A stretch of DNA of 64,000 bases, taken from positions 66,454 to 130,453 of the forward strand of contig NZ_CP025785.1 in assembly GCF_003076595.1 (NCBI RefSeq). Reading direction: 5' to 3'. Position numbers and translations under genes: made by a program. Origin of the DNA: Candidatus Borreliella tachyglossi (GTDB lineage: Bacteria; Spirochaetota; Spirochaetia; Borreliales; Borreliaceae). Below, piece by piece: positions 1 through 9,516 of this stretch (position 1 is the first letter of the stretch; each line of letters begins with the position of its first letter). The notes under the pieces are model-generated. The model searched no databases. It was not told where the DNA came from and worked only from the letters and a program-made list of their open reading frames with translations.

Positions 1-1
1 G

Positions 2-982
2 TTGACCTTTTTCACAGCCTCATGCACCATATTGATATTTAGCAATGCCATGCCATATTTTTATCCCTTAACAATACTTGCTTACCTACTATTCGCATTA
101 ATTGATAATTTTAACAAGAATTACAATAAGATATATTTGAAAGAAATCAGCTTTTTAACATTAATGAAGAAAATAAAATTTCCAATTTTCTTATTTTTAT
201 TTATAGTCTTGTACTTTATCGTGATAAGCAATTTTCTAATTACTAATCTTGAACCAATTTTTATCATTTTTGTATCCATATCAACTCTTTGTATTTTCTT
301 AATATTTACTTGGATAAAAACTGAAAGCAACTTCAAAGATACATTTTTATTTTTAATTGAAATAAAAGAACAAAAAAGAGAGGTCAGAAATCTAAGATTA
401 AAGATTATCATACATCTAATGCTATTTATAGCCTCATTAATGCCATTCTTTTACTCGCAACACATACTCAATTCTTATAAAAATTCTAATTATCTTTATA
501 GTAAAAATTTGAACTATTTTGATTATCTAAACCCTGAAAATATTTACTTAACAGCGGGATACACTGAAGAGATTCCTAACATTGTAGGATATATGGCTCA
601 TATTCTTTACCAAAATGAACTTAAATATAAAATAACATCTAAATATGGTGAAGTGAAAAAAAATATAGAAGAAGATTACTTCAAAATAGAAAATAACAAA
701 ATAATCATCAATCCAAAAACTGTATACAAAGTAGATAAAGAATTTATATCTAGTAACCTTAATCAAGAATTCTCAAGACTATTCCTATACAATGGAAACC
801 CAATCTTAATATATAAAGAGGTACATGCCAATATTACAACAATTCAAGACAATATTTCAACTTTATTCGCCCTTTCTTTGCCATTCTTCTTGTTGCTATT
901 CCTATTTAAAGCAATAAGATTTACAATTCTTTTAAATATGAGTGAAAAAAGCTATAGAAAATATACTAAAGGGAATATTTAA
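2..982 (+). CDS. Multi-pass membrane protein of unknown function, 5' end probably outside window
   Basis: The reading frame is open to the left edge, so the first codon shown (TTG at position 2) need not be the real start. The visible 326 residues contain about five hydrophobic segments (roughly 5-35, 57-80, 84-106, 132-153 and 285-310). A polar loop of about 130 residues (154-284) lies between the fourth and fifth and probably faces the periplasm. The stop codon overlaps the start of the next gene (TAATG), so it is likely co-translated with the Rnf-like genes. I do not recognise a family; it does not look like RnfG, RnfE or RnfB. By position it matches the gene before BB0072 in B. burgdorferi (from memory). 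Confidence 0.75.
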   Translation: MTFFTASCTILIFSNAMPYFYPLTILAYLLFALIDNFNKNYNKIYLKEISFLTLMKKIKFPIFLFLFIVLYFIVISNFLITNLEPIFIIFVSISTLCIFLIFTWIKTESNFKDTFLFLIEIKEQKREVRNLRLKIIIHLMLFIASLMPFFYSQHILNSYKNSNYLYSKNLNYFDYLNPENIYLTAGYTEEIPNIVGYMAHILYQNELKYKITSKYGEVKKNIEEDYFKIENNKIIINPKTVYKVDKEFISSNLNQEFSRLFLYNGNPILIYKEVHANITTIQDNISTLFALSLPFFLLLFLFKAIRFTILLNMSEKSYRKYTKGNI

Positions 983-3303
983 TGCCTAACTCAGAATCAC
1001 AAGAAATAAAAATAGAAATAAAGAATCGATATAAAGTAAATATAGATGAAATTCAAATCCCTGAATACGTTCTAATTCCACTAGAAACGGAAAACTCGAA
1101 GTCTACAATATATGTCGTTGAAAATCAAAGAATCGAGGAAGGCCAAATACTATCAAAAAATACAAGCATAGAACTATACACATATTCCCCAATATCTGGA
1201 ATAATAGAGAAAATATATATCGCTAACCTTCCAAATGGAACTCAATTAAAATCAGCATTAATAAGATTTCAAGGAAGAATTAAAAATGAAAAGGAACCGC
1301 CCGCTGAGGATGAGTCAAGAGAGAAAACACTAGAAAAATTAATTCGCCTAGGAATTCCTTGGTTTAATGAAAATTCACTATTTCAATATGTAAGTAAATG
1401 TAAAAAAATAGACAAGATGATTTTACTAATAAACGGAAAAGATCCCTTTACAAACATTTCAGAAACATTAATAAAAGAAAAATTAGATGAAATTACTTAT
1501 GGACTTGAGATAATCAATAAAATTTTTAAATTCAAAGAAATACTAGTAGTTTTAAGCAATTATAACTTAAAAAAAGAACTTGAAAATTTAAATATTTTTA
1601 AAGATGAAAGATTCATAACTAAACTCATTCCTAATACTACACATCCATATGCAAATCATGAAATGATAATGCACTTTTTATACAATGAAGATAGCATGCT
1701 TGAGGACATAAACCCCAATAAAAACATACTTCTAACTAATGTCGAAGACCTTTACAATGTTCATAAGGTAATTAAAACAAGCATCCCATACAAAGAAAAG
1801 TTTATCGCTGTAAATGGCAATCAAAAAATGCAAAACAAAATAATAAAAGTCAAAATTGGAACATCGATCCGCCAAATCATAGATGAAGAGATCGATATAG
1901 CAAAATACGATATATTTCTAAATAACCCAGTAAATAAAATAAAAATAAATAACCTAAATATACCCATCACAAGAGATATATATAGCATTACGATTTTACG
2001 AAAAGAATCACTATGGAACAAGATAAAGCTCCTAAAAATCCCAAGTTTTTCACCACTATATATTGAAGAGATTATTTTTTCAAAAATTAAGGGTAAAATG
2101 CAACATAAGAATACAAAATTAAAATTCCTAGAATATAGTGAAACTGAAATTGAGGAAGAGATAAATAAGGTCCAAAAAGAAATAAAGGAAAAACTATTAA
2201 ATATTACCCCAAAAAATGAGCCAATATACACTGAAAATAATCTAAAAGATATCTATCTAACTATTATATTAGCACTAACTCCTAGTTTAATATTTTCTTT
2301 CACAAACAGTACAAAATTTTTAATTGATGCCTTAATATTAACGCTAGTAAGCTTAGCGTTATATGCTATAATGATGCTAAAGACCAAGCATAAATGTCTA
2401 TCCTTCTTAATATATTCTGCATTAGTTATTAATATAGTGCTACCTTTAAATCTCCCTATCATATTAAAAATAATTGCACTACTTTTTACATTCTTAGTAC
2501 TTTTTTATTTCTCAAAGCTTTCCAAATTCCTTGTAAACCCTATATTAATTTCTTTTATGTTTTTATTGCTCAATTTTCCATTAAGCTTTAAACAAATATA
2601 TCCAGAAGAACTTTTAAGACAAGAAGAGATAATTCCCACTTGGGCTAAAGTAACTAAAAGAAATCCAAATATTACAAGTTTAGAAAGCTTAACAGAATTT
2701 AAAAGGCATGAAAACAAACATATTGACATGATTGAAAAATTTATAAACGAAAAAATACTGTCTAATTTTAATATCATCATACCAAGATTCCACATTGAAA
2801 GCTTGTTGGGTCTACAAAACGAAAAATATTTGTCACCTATTCTGATTTATATTGGATTTTCATTTATTCTAGGAAAATTCATTATCAATACATTAATACC
2901 ATTATCTTTTTATATAAGCCTGATGCTCATTAGCTATATGCTAAAAGTCATGAATATTTACAGTTATATAAGTTTTGATATGGTAAGTCTACTAATATCT
3001 CCAATTCCAATGCTCTTAGTATTAACAATGGGTACAGAATTGCAAATATCACCTCCCTTTAAATTTGAACAAATACTTTATGGCCTCATGTTATCTCTAG
3101 TTTATCTTATAACACTAGGTTATATTCCATTTGAAACATTGTCAGCTATCATAGCCATTTTTATATCACAGGTAAGTTCAACATTAATAAAAAGATATAG
3201 CTTAACATTTCAAATTAAAAAAATATTACACCATTTGAATATGAATAAATTAAAAGCAATAGAACATAAAAATGAAACTGGAGAAGAAATTATAAAATTA
3301 TGA
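982..3303 (+). CDS. RnfC-RnfD fusion homologue lacking redox-cofactor residues
   Basis: The 773-residue protein aligns by eye with RnfC over residues 20-345 and with RnfD over 420-740. RnfC-like features are the IPEYVLIPL strand, SPISGII (69-75), KKIDKMILLING (141-152), LTNVEDLYNVHKVI (251-264) and KVKIGTSI (289-296). RnfD-like features are VNPILISFMFLLLNFP (518-533), a loop ending LESLTEFK, and several membrane helices ending near KRYS (738-741). Real Rnf complexes are NADH:ferredoxin ion pumps. Here the GxGGAGFP nucleotide/FMN motif reads LGIPWFNEN, both 4Fe-4S CxxCxxC motifs are absent (only Cys140 and Cys472 remain) and the flavinylated Thr of RnfD aligns with Glu568. Homology is well supported; redox activity is unlikely. 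The gene overlaps the next one by 4 bases. Confidence 0.8.
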   Translation: MPNSESQEIKIEIKNRYKVNIDEIQIPEYVLIPLETENSKSTIYVVENQRIEEGQILSKNTSIELYTYSPISGIIEKIYIANLPNGTQLKSALIRFQGRIKNEKEPPAEDESREKTLEKLIRLGIPWFNENSLFQYVSKCKKIDKMILLINGKDPFTNISETLIKEKLDEITYGLEIINKIFKFKEILVVLSNYNLKKELENLNIFKDERFITKLIPNTTHPYANHEMIMHFLYNEDSMLEDINPNKNILLTNVEDLYNVHKVIKTSIPYKEKFIAVNGNQKMQNKIIKVKIGTSIRQIIDEEIDIAKYDIFLNNPVNKIKINNLNIPITRDIYSITILRKESLWNKIKLLKIPSFSPLYIEEIIFSKIKGKMQHKNTKLKFLEYSETEIEEEINKVQKEIKEKLLNITPKNEPIYTENNLKDIYLTIILALTPSLIFSFTNSTKFLIDALILTLVSLALYAIMMLKTKHKCLSFLIYSALVINIVLPLNLPIILKIIALLFTFLVLFYFSKLSKFLVNPILISFMFLLLNFPLSFKQIYPEELLRQEEIIPTWAKVTKRNPNITSLESLTEFKRHENKHIDMIEKFINEKILSNFNIIIPRFHIESLLGLQNEKYLSPILIYIGFSFILGKFIINTLIPLSFYISLMLISYMLKVMNIYSYISFDMVSLLISPIPMLLVLTMGTELQISPPFKFEQILYGLMLSLVYLITLGYIPFETLSAIIAIFISQVSSTLIKRYSLTFQIKKILHHLNMNKLKAIEHKNETGEEIIKL

Positions 3304-3872
3304 CAAATAGCTTACTAATGTATGTATTAGTAAACAATCTGATACTCATACATTTTATCGGACTTGAAGACATAAAAATAAAAGATATTAAAGCATTAGC
3401 AAAAAAGTATTTAATAATCATAATAACTTCTCTATTAATTTATTCAAGTCTTTTTTATTTGTATAAAGCATTCTCTGAGAATAATTTATTATTTATAATA
3501 CCAATCGTATATATAATAGTAATTTACATGCTAATAATGGTACTTAAATCCTTAAACAATATTTTAACTATCTATAATAAACAATCGAAATATTCAAACG
3601 ATTTCCTGCTCTCCAATAGTAGTTTAGTTGCAATAACATTCTTTGCTCTCGATCAAAGCCATAGCTTTTTAGAAGGAATTGGAATACTCATTCTATCTTT
3701 ATTAGCAGTATTAATATCTCTTATATTAATACTGCTAATAAAGAGAAATTTTGAAAAAGGATTAACATCTAAAATATTAGATAATGAATCAATGTATTTT
3801 TTTATAATGTTTATTTTATCTCTAATTCCAAATATAATTATCTTAATAAATAATAACGAGAGTTTATCATGA
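3300..3872 (+). CDS. RnfA/NqrE-like integral membrane protein without Fe-S cysteines
   Basis: The 190 residues match the length of RnfA (about 193). VLVNNLILIHFIGL (9-22) corresponds to VLVNNFVLVKFLGL of RnfA. SNSSLVAITFFALDQSHSFLE (105-125) corresponds to the TTNCAVLGVALLN...HNFLQ segment, and a late hydrophobic segment ends the protein. About six helices are predicted. The two Cys that ligate the membrane 2Fe-2S centre in RnfA are replaced by Glu23 and Ser107. The ATG overlaps the stop of the RnfC-RnfD gene (ATGA type) and the stop overlaps the prfB start, so the genes are translationally coupled. I infer it partners the preceding fusion protein; the function is unknown. Confidence 0.72.
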   Translation: MTNSLLMYVLVNNLILIHFIGLEDIKIKDIKALAKKYLIIIITSLLIYSSLFYLYKAFSENNLLFIIPIVYIIVIYMLIMVLKSLNNILTIYNKQSKYSNDFLLSNSSLVAITFFALDQSHSFLEGIGILILSLLAVLISLILILLIKRNFEKGLTSKILDNESMYFFIMFILSLIPNIIILINNNESLS

Positions 3873-4946
3873 AAGAAAAAATAAATGAGCTTCTGGAACA
3901 AATTCAAAATGTTTGGAGGAGACTTTGACAGCGACAAGATCAAGGCACAACTTAAAGAATACGAAACACAAATAAATGATGGGAATTTTTGGGGCGATAA
4001 TAAAAAAGCACAAGAAATTCTTAAAGAACAAAATGTTTTAAAAGCTAAAGTAGAACCTTGGGAAGACTTAATATACAAGCTTGAGGATTTAAGAGAACTC
4101 TCTGAGATCACAGAGAGTGAAGAAGATATGATATTAATAGAAAATGAAATTCATACACTCAGAGAAAAATACAAAAATCTCCTCACATTATCTTATTTTA
4201 AGGAAGAAATTGACATAAATAACGCATTCTTAACAATACACTCAGGTGCAGGTGGCACAGAAGCCTGTGATTGGGTTAGCATGCTATATAGAATGTACTT
4301 AAGATATGCTGAGAGGCGTGGATACAAAACAGAACTCATAGACTTACTTGAAGCCGAAGGAGGAATTAAATCTGTTACAGTCGAAATAAAAGGCGAATAC
4401 TCCTATGGCCTTTTAAAAAGCGAAGTCGGAATACATCGCCTTGTAAGAATTTCTCCCTTTGACGCCGCAAAAAAAAGACACACATCTTTTGCATCCATTT
4501 TTGTTGATCCTGTAATTGACGAAAGAATTGACATAATAATTAAACCAGAAGACATCAGAGTTGACACATATAGGGCCTCTGGTGCAGGTGGCCAACATGT
4601 CAACAAAACATCGTCAGCCGTCAGAATCACCCACCTTGAAACAGGCATAGTAACTCAATCCCAAAGTGACAGAAGCCAACATAAAAATAAAGAGTTGGCA
4701 ATGAAAGTATTAAAATCAAGGCTGTATGAACACTATAAAGCATTAGAGCAAAAGCGCTGTCAATCTAAGCAAGAAGAAAAAAAAGATATATCTTGGGGAA
4801 ATCAGATAAGATCCTACGTATTTCAACCTTACAATTTAGTAAAAGATCATAGAACAAAATTTGAAAATCCCAATATTATCTCTGTTATGGATGGAAATAT
4901 TGATAACTTTATAGAAGAATATCTAAAATGGAAAAGTTTAAGTTAG
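3869..4946 (+). CDS. prfB: Peptide chain release factor 2 with programmed +1 frameshift
   Basis: RF2 recognises UGA and UAA and releases the peptide. The SPF anticodon-like motif (in RISPFDAAKKRH) and the catalytic GGQ (in SGAGGQHVNK) are present. Frame 0 starts at ATG 3869, reads 19 codons (MKEKINELLEQIQNVWRRL) and meets TGA at 3926-3928. Slippage of CTT at 3923-3925 by +1 gives Asp and continues to 4946, for 358 residues, normal for the family. The slip site CTT-TGA-C is preceded by the SD-like GGAGGAG, the classic autoregulatory arrangement in which low RF2 favours the shift. A start at ATG 3885 directly in the main frame would omit this and has no ribosome site. The 3' end overlaps the next gene. 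Confidence 0.95.
3915..3929 (+). promoter_or_regulatory. prfB programmed frameshift site
   Basis: GGAGGAGA lies directly before CTT TGA C. The purine-rich stretch acts as an internal Shine-Dalgarno that promotes +1 slippage of the Leu tRNA from CUU to UUU at the UGA stop. This is the standard RF2 feedback element, read directly here. Confidence 0.93.
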
Positions 4947-6337
4947 GTTCAATAATACTATTTTCAATAGTATCAATAAATCCATTATATCCTCAAAGTC
5001 ACATTGAGTACGGTTTTTCTTATATTATTAACACAAAAGAAGCAAACGCAAATCTTAAAGAAGGAATTGAAAAAACACTAGACAAGATTTATGAGACAAT
5101 AAGTGAACATATCATAAATAAAGATGACAAAGATTTCATCAAAAATATTTACATACATCAAGATATAATAAACAAAGAAAAAGAAATTAGCAATCTAAAA
5201 GAAGACACAGATAAAAAAAGACTTCAAAACACAATAAGCTCAAGAGAAGAAAATAACATAGAAATAAAAATTGATGACCTTAAAGGCGACATTGAAAATA
5301 TTAAACTTAAACAAAAAGAACTTGAAGTGTATTTTACAAATTTAAAAAAGATAAAAGCTAAATTCAAAAAAATTAAAGAGAAAATAAATCTATCCAATGT
5401 AAACACAGAATTTTTAATAAGCGAAGGACTATTTTTTATCAACTATATTAATTTTAAAAGAGTAGAAAAATATTACCTAATTGAAATTAGCAATATCACT
5501 CCTCAAGGCATCAAGGTTAAACGAGAGGTTTTTAAACTATCATCATCCGCTGATGATATTGCATATAAAATAGCAGAGCTTAGTCTTAAGGAAATATTAG
5601 GGAGAGAATTTATCAAAATTGGAATAAATGTCTTAAATAATCTAGATGCCAAAATATATATAAACGAAAAATTTGTATCAAAAGGAATATATAATGATGA
5701 TACCTTTGATATTTCCGAATTGACAAACAACGAAATTGAAATTAATATCGTAAGTAGAACTTTTAAACCTTACTCAGTAAAGCAAACTATAAAAAATGGA
5801 GACACCATTATTTTAAATGTTAGCTTACAAAAAGAATCCGCTAAAACAATACCAATTACAAGTAATGTAACATCCAAAGTATTCAGAAAAGGAATATTCA
5901 TAGGTGAAACTCCAATCGATATTGAAGAACCTGAGAACATAGAATCTATTCTCTTACAAGCTGAAGGATACAAAAACATGTTCAAAATGATAAAAAATGA
6001 AGACACAGCAATTCATGTAGAAATGTTGCAAAAGAATAAAAGCCAACTTACTATCGTAAGGGATATATTCTATATAAACCTTGGAGTTTTCACATTAAGC
6101 CTAATAGGCACTATCTTTGCAGGCACTCTGTACAATGAATCATCAGAACTTTACAATATAGCTTCACAAAATCTTATTATCCAGAAAATAACGCCTCAAG
6201 ATCTATACAATACAAAATCAGAACAAATGATTACAACATTCCTACTTGGCGCAGGGGTAACTCTTTCTGTTGGCAGTTTTATTCCATTAATAATTCATTT
6301 GGTACAATATATTCAAGAGGCAAGCAAAGGTGAATAA
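4928..6337 (+). CDS. Exported PEGA-like protein with coiled coil and C-terminal membrane segments
   Basis: The 469-residue protein has an N-terminal hydrophobic signal (residues 6-22). A long charged helical region follows (about 70-145, likely coiled coil, rich in Lys, Glu and Ile). Two beta-rich segments (about 225-300 and 305-375) resemble PEGA repeats: LDAKIYINEKFVSKGIY and SKVFRKGIFIGETPIDI show the typical small-loop, G-x-x-P-turn pattern. Two hydrophobic helices close the protein (about 380-402 and 437-460). PEGA domains are common on envelope-associated proteins. The start ATG lies inside the end of prfB (19-base overlap). Function is unknown. Confidence 0.75.
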   Translation: MEKFKLGSIILFSIVSINPLYPQSHIEYGFSYIINTKEANANLKEGIEKTLDKIYETISEHIINKDDKDFIKNIYIHQDIINKEKEISNLKEDTDKKRLQNTISSREENNIEIKIDDLKGDIENIKLKQKELEVYFTNLKKIKAKFKKIKEKINLSNVNTEFLISEGLFFINYINFKRVEKYYLIEISNITPQGIKVKREVFKLSSSADDIAYKIAELSLKEILGREFIKIGINVLNNLDAKIYINEKFVSKGIYNDDTFDISELTNNEIEINIVSRTFKPYSVKQTIKNGDTIILNVSLQKESAKTIPITSNVTSKVFRKGIFIGETPIDIEEPENIESILLQAEGYKNMFKMIKNEDTAIHVEMLQKNKSQLTIVRDIFYINLGVFTLSLIGTIFAGTLYNESSELYNIASQNLIIQKITPQDLYNTKSEQMITTFLLGAGVTLSVGSFIPLIIHLVQYIQEASKGE

Positions 6338-6378
6338 ATGACTGTAAAATTATTTAATAAATATCAAGAAACAGGAGA

Positions 6379-7233
6379 ATGAAACTTTTGGGCATTTTTG
6401 AAAAGATAAAAAATCTATTTAAGAACAAAGAACAGTTAGCAATATTTGAAAATCTAGAAGATATCCTCTTAGAGGCAGATATTAAAAATGACATCGTAAT
6501 TGAGATAATAGAAAATATAAAAAAATTTAAAGTTAAAGGAGAAGAAGATACGCTTTTTAGGCTCAAAGAACTTTTGAAAAATTACATAAACCAACAAACC
6601 CTTAACTTAGAGAATCAAAAATTAAACATCTTATTAATCATTGGAGTAAACGGTGTTGGCAAGACTTCAAGTATTATAAAACTTGCAAATAAGCTTAAAA
6701 ATCAAGGTCAAAATGTGTTAATAGCAGCTGCAGACACATTTAGGGCAGCGGCAATTGAACAAATTAAAATACAGAGCGAAAAAATTGGGATTAAAGTTAT
6801 CTCTCAGAAACAAGGAAGCGATGCATCCGCAGTAATATTTGACAGCATTACAAGCGCAAAAGTTAAAGGTTATGATACCTTAATCATTGATACAGCAGGA
6901 AGACTTCAAAATAAAGAAAACCTAATCAAGGAACTCCAAAAGATGGATAATGTAATCAAAAAGCAAATAGTAGATATAAATGTCAACTACAAAAAAATAC
7001 TAGTAATAGATTCTATCTCTGGGAAGAATATCAACAATCAAACAGAAATATTTAACCAAGCAATAGAGATTGATGGCATCATAGCCACAAAGTTTGACTC
7101 ATCATCTAGAGCTGGTGGAATAATAAATATTTCAAAGCTATTTAAAAAGCCAATATACTTTTTTACATTTGGAGAAAAAGTAGAACATATCAAAGAATTT
7201 AATATCGATGACTACTTTAATAAATTACTATGA
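6379..7233 (+). CDS. ftsY: Signal recognition particle receptor GTPase FtsY
   Basis: FtsY docks SRP-ribosome complexes at the inner membrane. The short helical N domain (about 1-80) is followed by the G domain: P-loop GVNGVGKT (89-96), DTFRAAA, DTAGR and TKFD. The closing segment (SSRAGG, then FTFGEKVEHIKEF) is typical. At 284 residues it lacks the long acidic A domain of the E. coli protein, as many short FtsYs do. The Shine-Dalgarno AGGAG (6373-6377) is only one base from ATG 6379 and ten bases from the in-frame TTG 6388, which would give MGIFEKIKNLF; either could be used. The stop overlaps the next start. Confidence 0.95.
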   Translation: MKLLGIFEKIKNLFKNKEQLAIFENLEDILLEADIKNDIVIEIIENIKKFKVKGEEDTLFRLKELLKNYINQQTLNLENQKLNILLIIGVNGVGKTSSIIKLANKLKNQGQNVLIAAADTFRAAAIEQIKIQSEKIGIKVISQKQGSDASAVIFDSITSAKVKGYDTLIIDTAGRLQNKENLIKELQKMDNVIKKQIVDINVNYKKILVIDSISGKNINNQTEIFNQAIEIDGIIATKFDSSSRAGGIINISKLFKKPIYFFTFGEKVEHIKEFNIDDYFNKLL

Positions 7234-8282
7234 CAAATAAGATATTAATATCACTTTTTATATTTATAACACCTATGGCATATGGACAAAACTATTTCAT
7301 TTCTGATGTATTTTTCAACAAATATCAAGAAATATATGAAATCCCAAAAACAGGATTTTACATTGAATATGAAAAATTTTACGAGGTCGAAAAATTTAGT
7401 CTTTTTAAAGATTTGCAATTAATAAAATACAAAACAATAGAAACAATAGAAGATACAAAAAAAATAGCATATTATAATGAAAAAGATATCAAAACAAAAG
7501 AAGAAATTTATGACAACCTACATAATAAAATACAAGAGATAAAATACAGTACTAAGGGAATAATCCTTGAATCTGTAAATTACTTTTACACAAATAACGA
7601 TTTAACTTACAAGGAAATACAAATTTTAGATAAAAAGCCAAAAAAGCTATACTACACGAAAGACACCGATGGAAAGCTTTTAAAAATAACGGGTTCAGAC
7701 TTTCAAGTTTGGAATTATGGAGTCAATGGTGAACTTAAGTCAACATACTTTGACATAAAAAAATCTAAAACAAAGGTCATCACATACGATGAAAACAAGA
7801 GGCACCTAGAAAGTATTACACTAGCTAAAAATAAGATACAAGCTAAAGAAAAAAATGAATATTTAGATGATAAGGAAATAATAAATACCCTTGAAGAGGG
7901 CAATATAAAAACCATATCAAAATATCAAGGAACTAACTTAATTCGAAAAGAAATATATGAAAATAACGAACTAATAAAGACAAGTGATTTTGAATATAAT
8001 GCATCTGGAATCGTTACAGTTGAAAATGTAACTACAAAAGAAAAGAAAAAAGAATTCAACACTAAAACAGAGTATGAATATAACTCTGACAATAAATTAA
8101 TGCTAAAAAGATTCTATGAAAATGATTTAATCACATTAAAAACTGAGTATTTTAGCGATAGTGAATATGAACAAGAAATATATTATGATGGACAACCTAT
8201 CTTTAAAGTAAGGTATAAAAATGACGAAATTATTGAAGAGATCAATAAAGATATCGCTAGAGACGACAATGAGATTAAATAA
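7230..8282 (+). CDS. Exported repeat-rich protein of unknown function
   Basis: A signal peptide is visible (MTNKILISLFIFITPMAYGQ). The mature part consists of short beta-type repeats rich in Tyr, Lys and Glu, such as LKITGSDFQVWNYGVNGELK, YEYNSDNKLMLKRFYEND and EIYYDGQPIFKVRYKND. These recall MORN/YwqK or YD-type repeats, but I cannot assign a family. There is no lipobox Cys after the signal, so it is probably periplasmic or surface-directed without lipid. It overlaps ftsY by 4 bases and the following permease by 14 bases, placing it in the same operon. Confidence 0.75.
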   Translation: MTNKILISLFIFITPMAYGQNYFISDVFFNKYQEIYEIPKTGFYIEYEKFYEVEKFSLFKDLQLIKYKTIETIEDTKKIAYYNEKDIKTKEEIYDNLHNKIQEIKYSTKGIILESVNYFYTNNDLTYKEIQILDKKPKKLYYTKDTDGKLLKITGSDFQVWNYGVNGELKSTYFDIKKSKTKVITYDENKRHLESITLAKNKIQAKEKNEYLDDKEIINTLEEGNIKTISKYQGTNLIRKEIYENNELIKTSDFEYNASGIVTVENVTTKEKKKEFNTKTEYEYNSDNKLMLKRFYENDLITLKTEYFSDSEYEQEIYYDGQPIFKVRYKNDEIIEEINKDIARDDNEIK

Positions 8283-9516
8283 ATTTTTATTAAAAAGATT
8301 AATTCTAGATGAGAAAAATAGCTCATCACTTTCAATAGTCATAATCTTAAGCATAGTACTTGGCCAAGTAATTATTATTATTACAATATCAATCATGAAT
8401 GGCTTTCAAAATGACTTTTTTACAAGTATATCTACGCTAGAAAGTGGGAATTTAAAAATAGAAAGCACATTAAATAATCAAGAAGTTACTGCTTTAAGAA
8501 ACATAAACGAGATAATTCAAATAAACAAAATATATGAAACGCAAGGAATTGGAATTGAAAGCTACTACTATCCAAGCATTCTAAACATCATTGCTCTTGA
8601 CACAAAAGACATCATCGAAGATGTAAATTTCATTTCTCTCACGGGTCTTTCCAAATCTGACCTTGATCTTAATGATGATGAAATCATCATCGGTGATGTA
8701 CTCTCATACAATTTAGGTCTATTTGAAGGAGATACCATAGGATTAATAGTAAGTGATGAAATACAAGAATTGCAAACATTGCAAAATGAAATAAAACACT
8801 TCAAAATAAGATCCATTTTTAAGGGTAACTATTCCAAAATAAATGAATCTACAGTATTCATGAACATTAACTACTTTTACAAAAAAAACATCATAAAAGA
8901 TTCAGATATCAGTTATCAAATAAAAACACGAAACTTATATCCAAGCCAAGCATTAAAAACCGAAATAAAAAATATTAATCCAAACATTGAGTTTAAGACT
9001 TGGAACGAATATAATAGGGAACTCTACAAAGCACTAAAAATAGAGAGGAGTACAATGTTAATCATTTTAACAACTATATTTCTTGTTATTGCTGTTAATA
9101 CATATTACCTACAAAAAAGAATACTAATAAACAAAAGCAAATCAATCTCAATAATCTTATTTCTAGGTCTTAAATCTCAAAAGATCAGACAAGTCTTCTT
9201 AATCCACTCAGCAATAATTTGTATCCTAGGAGGTATTATTGGATTAGTTGCAGGTATTCTAATATCCTTAAACATTAACGAAATCTTAAATTTAATTGAT
9301 ATTATAATGAATAGCGTAATAAATACTATTAATTACATATGCAAGCTAGAGCTACAAAATGTCAAAATAAAAATAGTAAAAACCATACTTACTCCTAAAA
9401 TATTCTTAAGCGACTTACTATTTACACTATTTTTTGCTTGCTTTTTTACAATGTGGTCAAGCCTAAGGGTAACAAACAAGATTAAACATATTGATAAAAT
9501 AAATGGAAAAATATAA
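8269..9516 (+). CDS. LolC/LolE-type lipoprotein-releasing ABC permease
   Basis: This is an FtsX/MacB-type permease. An N-terminal helix (within ILSIVLGQVIIIITISIMNGFQ) precedes a large periplasmic domain. Three more helices follow in the C-terminal third. The segment SIVIILSIVLGQ...MNGFQ matches the LolC/E N-terminus. An in-frame ATG at 8221 would give a 62-base overlap; I chose ATG 8269 because MRLNKFLLKRLIL is where the family begins and overlap falls to 14 bases (415 residues). With the next two genes it would form the exporter that detaches lipoproteins from the inner membrane, important in lipoprotein-rich Borrelia. Confidence 0.85.
   Translation: MRLNKFLLKRLILDEKNSSSLSIVIILSIVLGQVIIIITISIMNGFQNDFFTSISTLESGNLKIESTLNNQEVTALRNINEIIQINKIYETQGIGIESYYYPSILNIIALDTKDIIEDVNFISLTGLSKSDLDLNDDEIIIGDVLSYNLGLFEGDTIGLIVSDEIQELQTLQNEIKHFKIRSIFKGNYSKINESTVFMNINYFYKKNIIKDSDISYQIKTRNLYPSQALKTEIKNINPNIEFKTWNEYNRELYKALKIERSTMLIILTTIFLVIAVNTYYLQKRILINKSKSISIILFLGLKSQKIRQVFLIHSAIICILGGIIGLVAGILISLNINEILNLIDIIMNSVINTINYICKLELQNVKIKIVKTILTPKIFLSDLLFTLFFACFFTMWSSLRVTNKIKHIDKINGKI

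Noticed and set aside
982-3872. A working Rnf electron-transfer complex
   Set aside because: None of the Fe-S or flavin ligands is present and no RnfB, RnfG or RnfE gene is visible.
3653-4111. Minus-strand frame across the RnfA-like gene and prfB
   Set aside because: Both plus-strand genes are well supported; this is a shadow of their codon bias.
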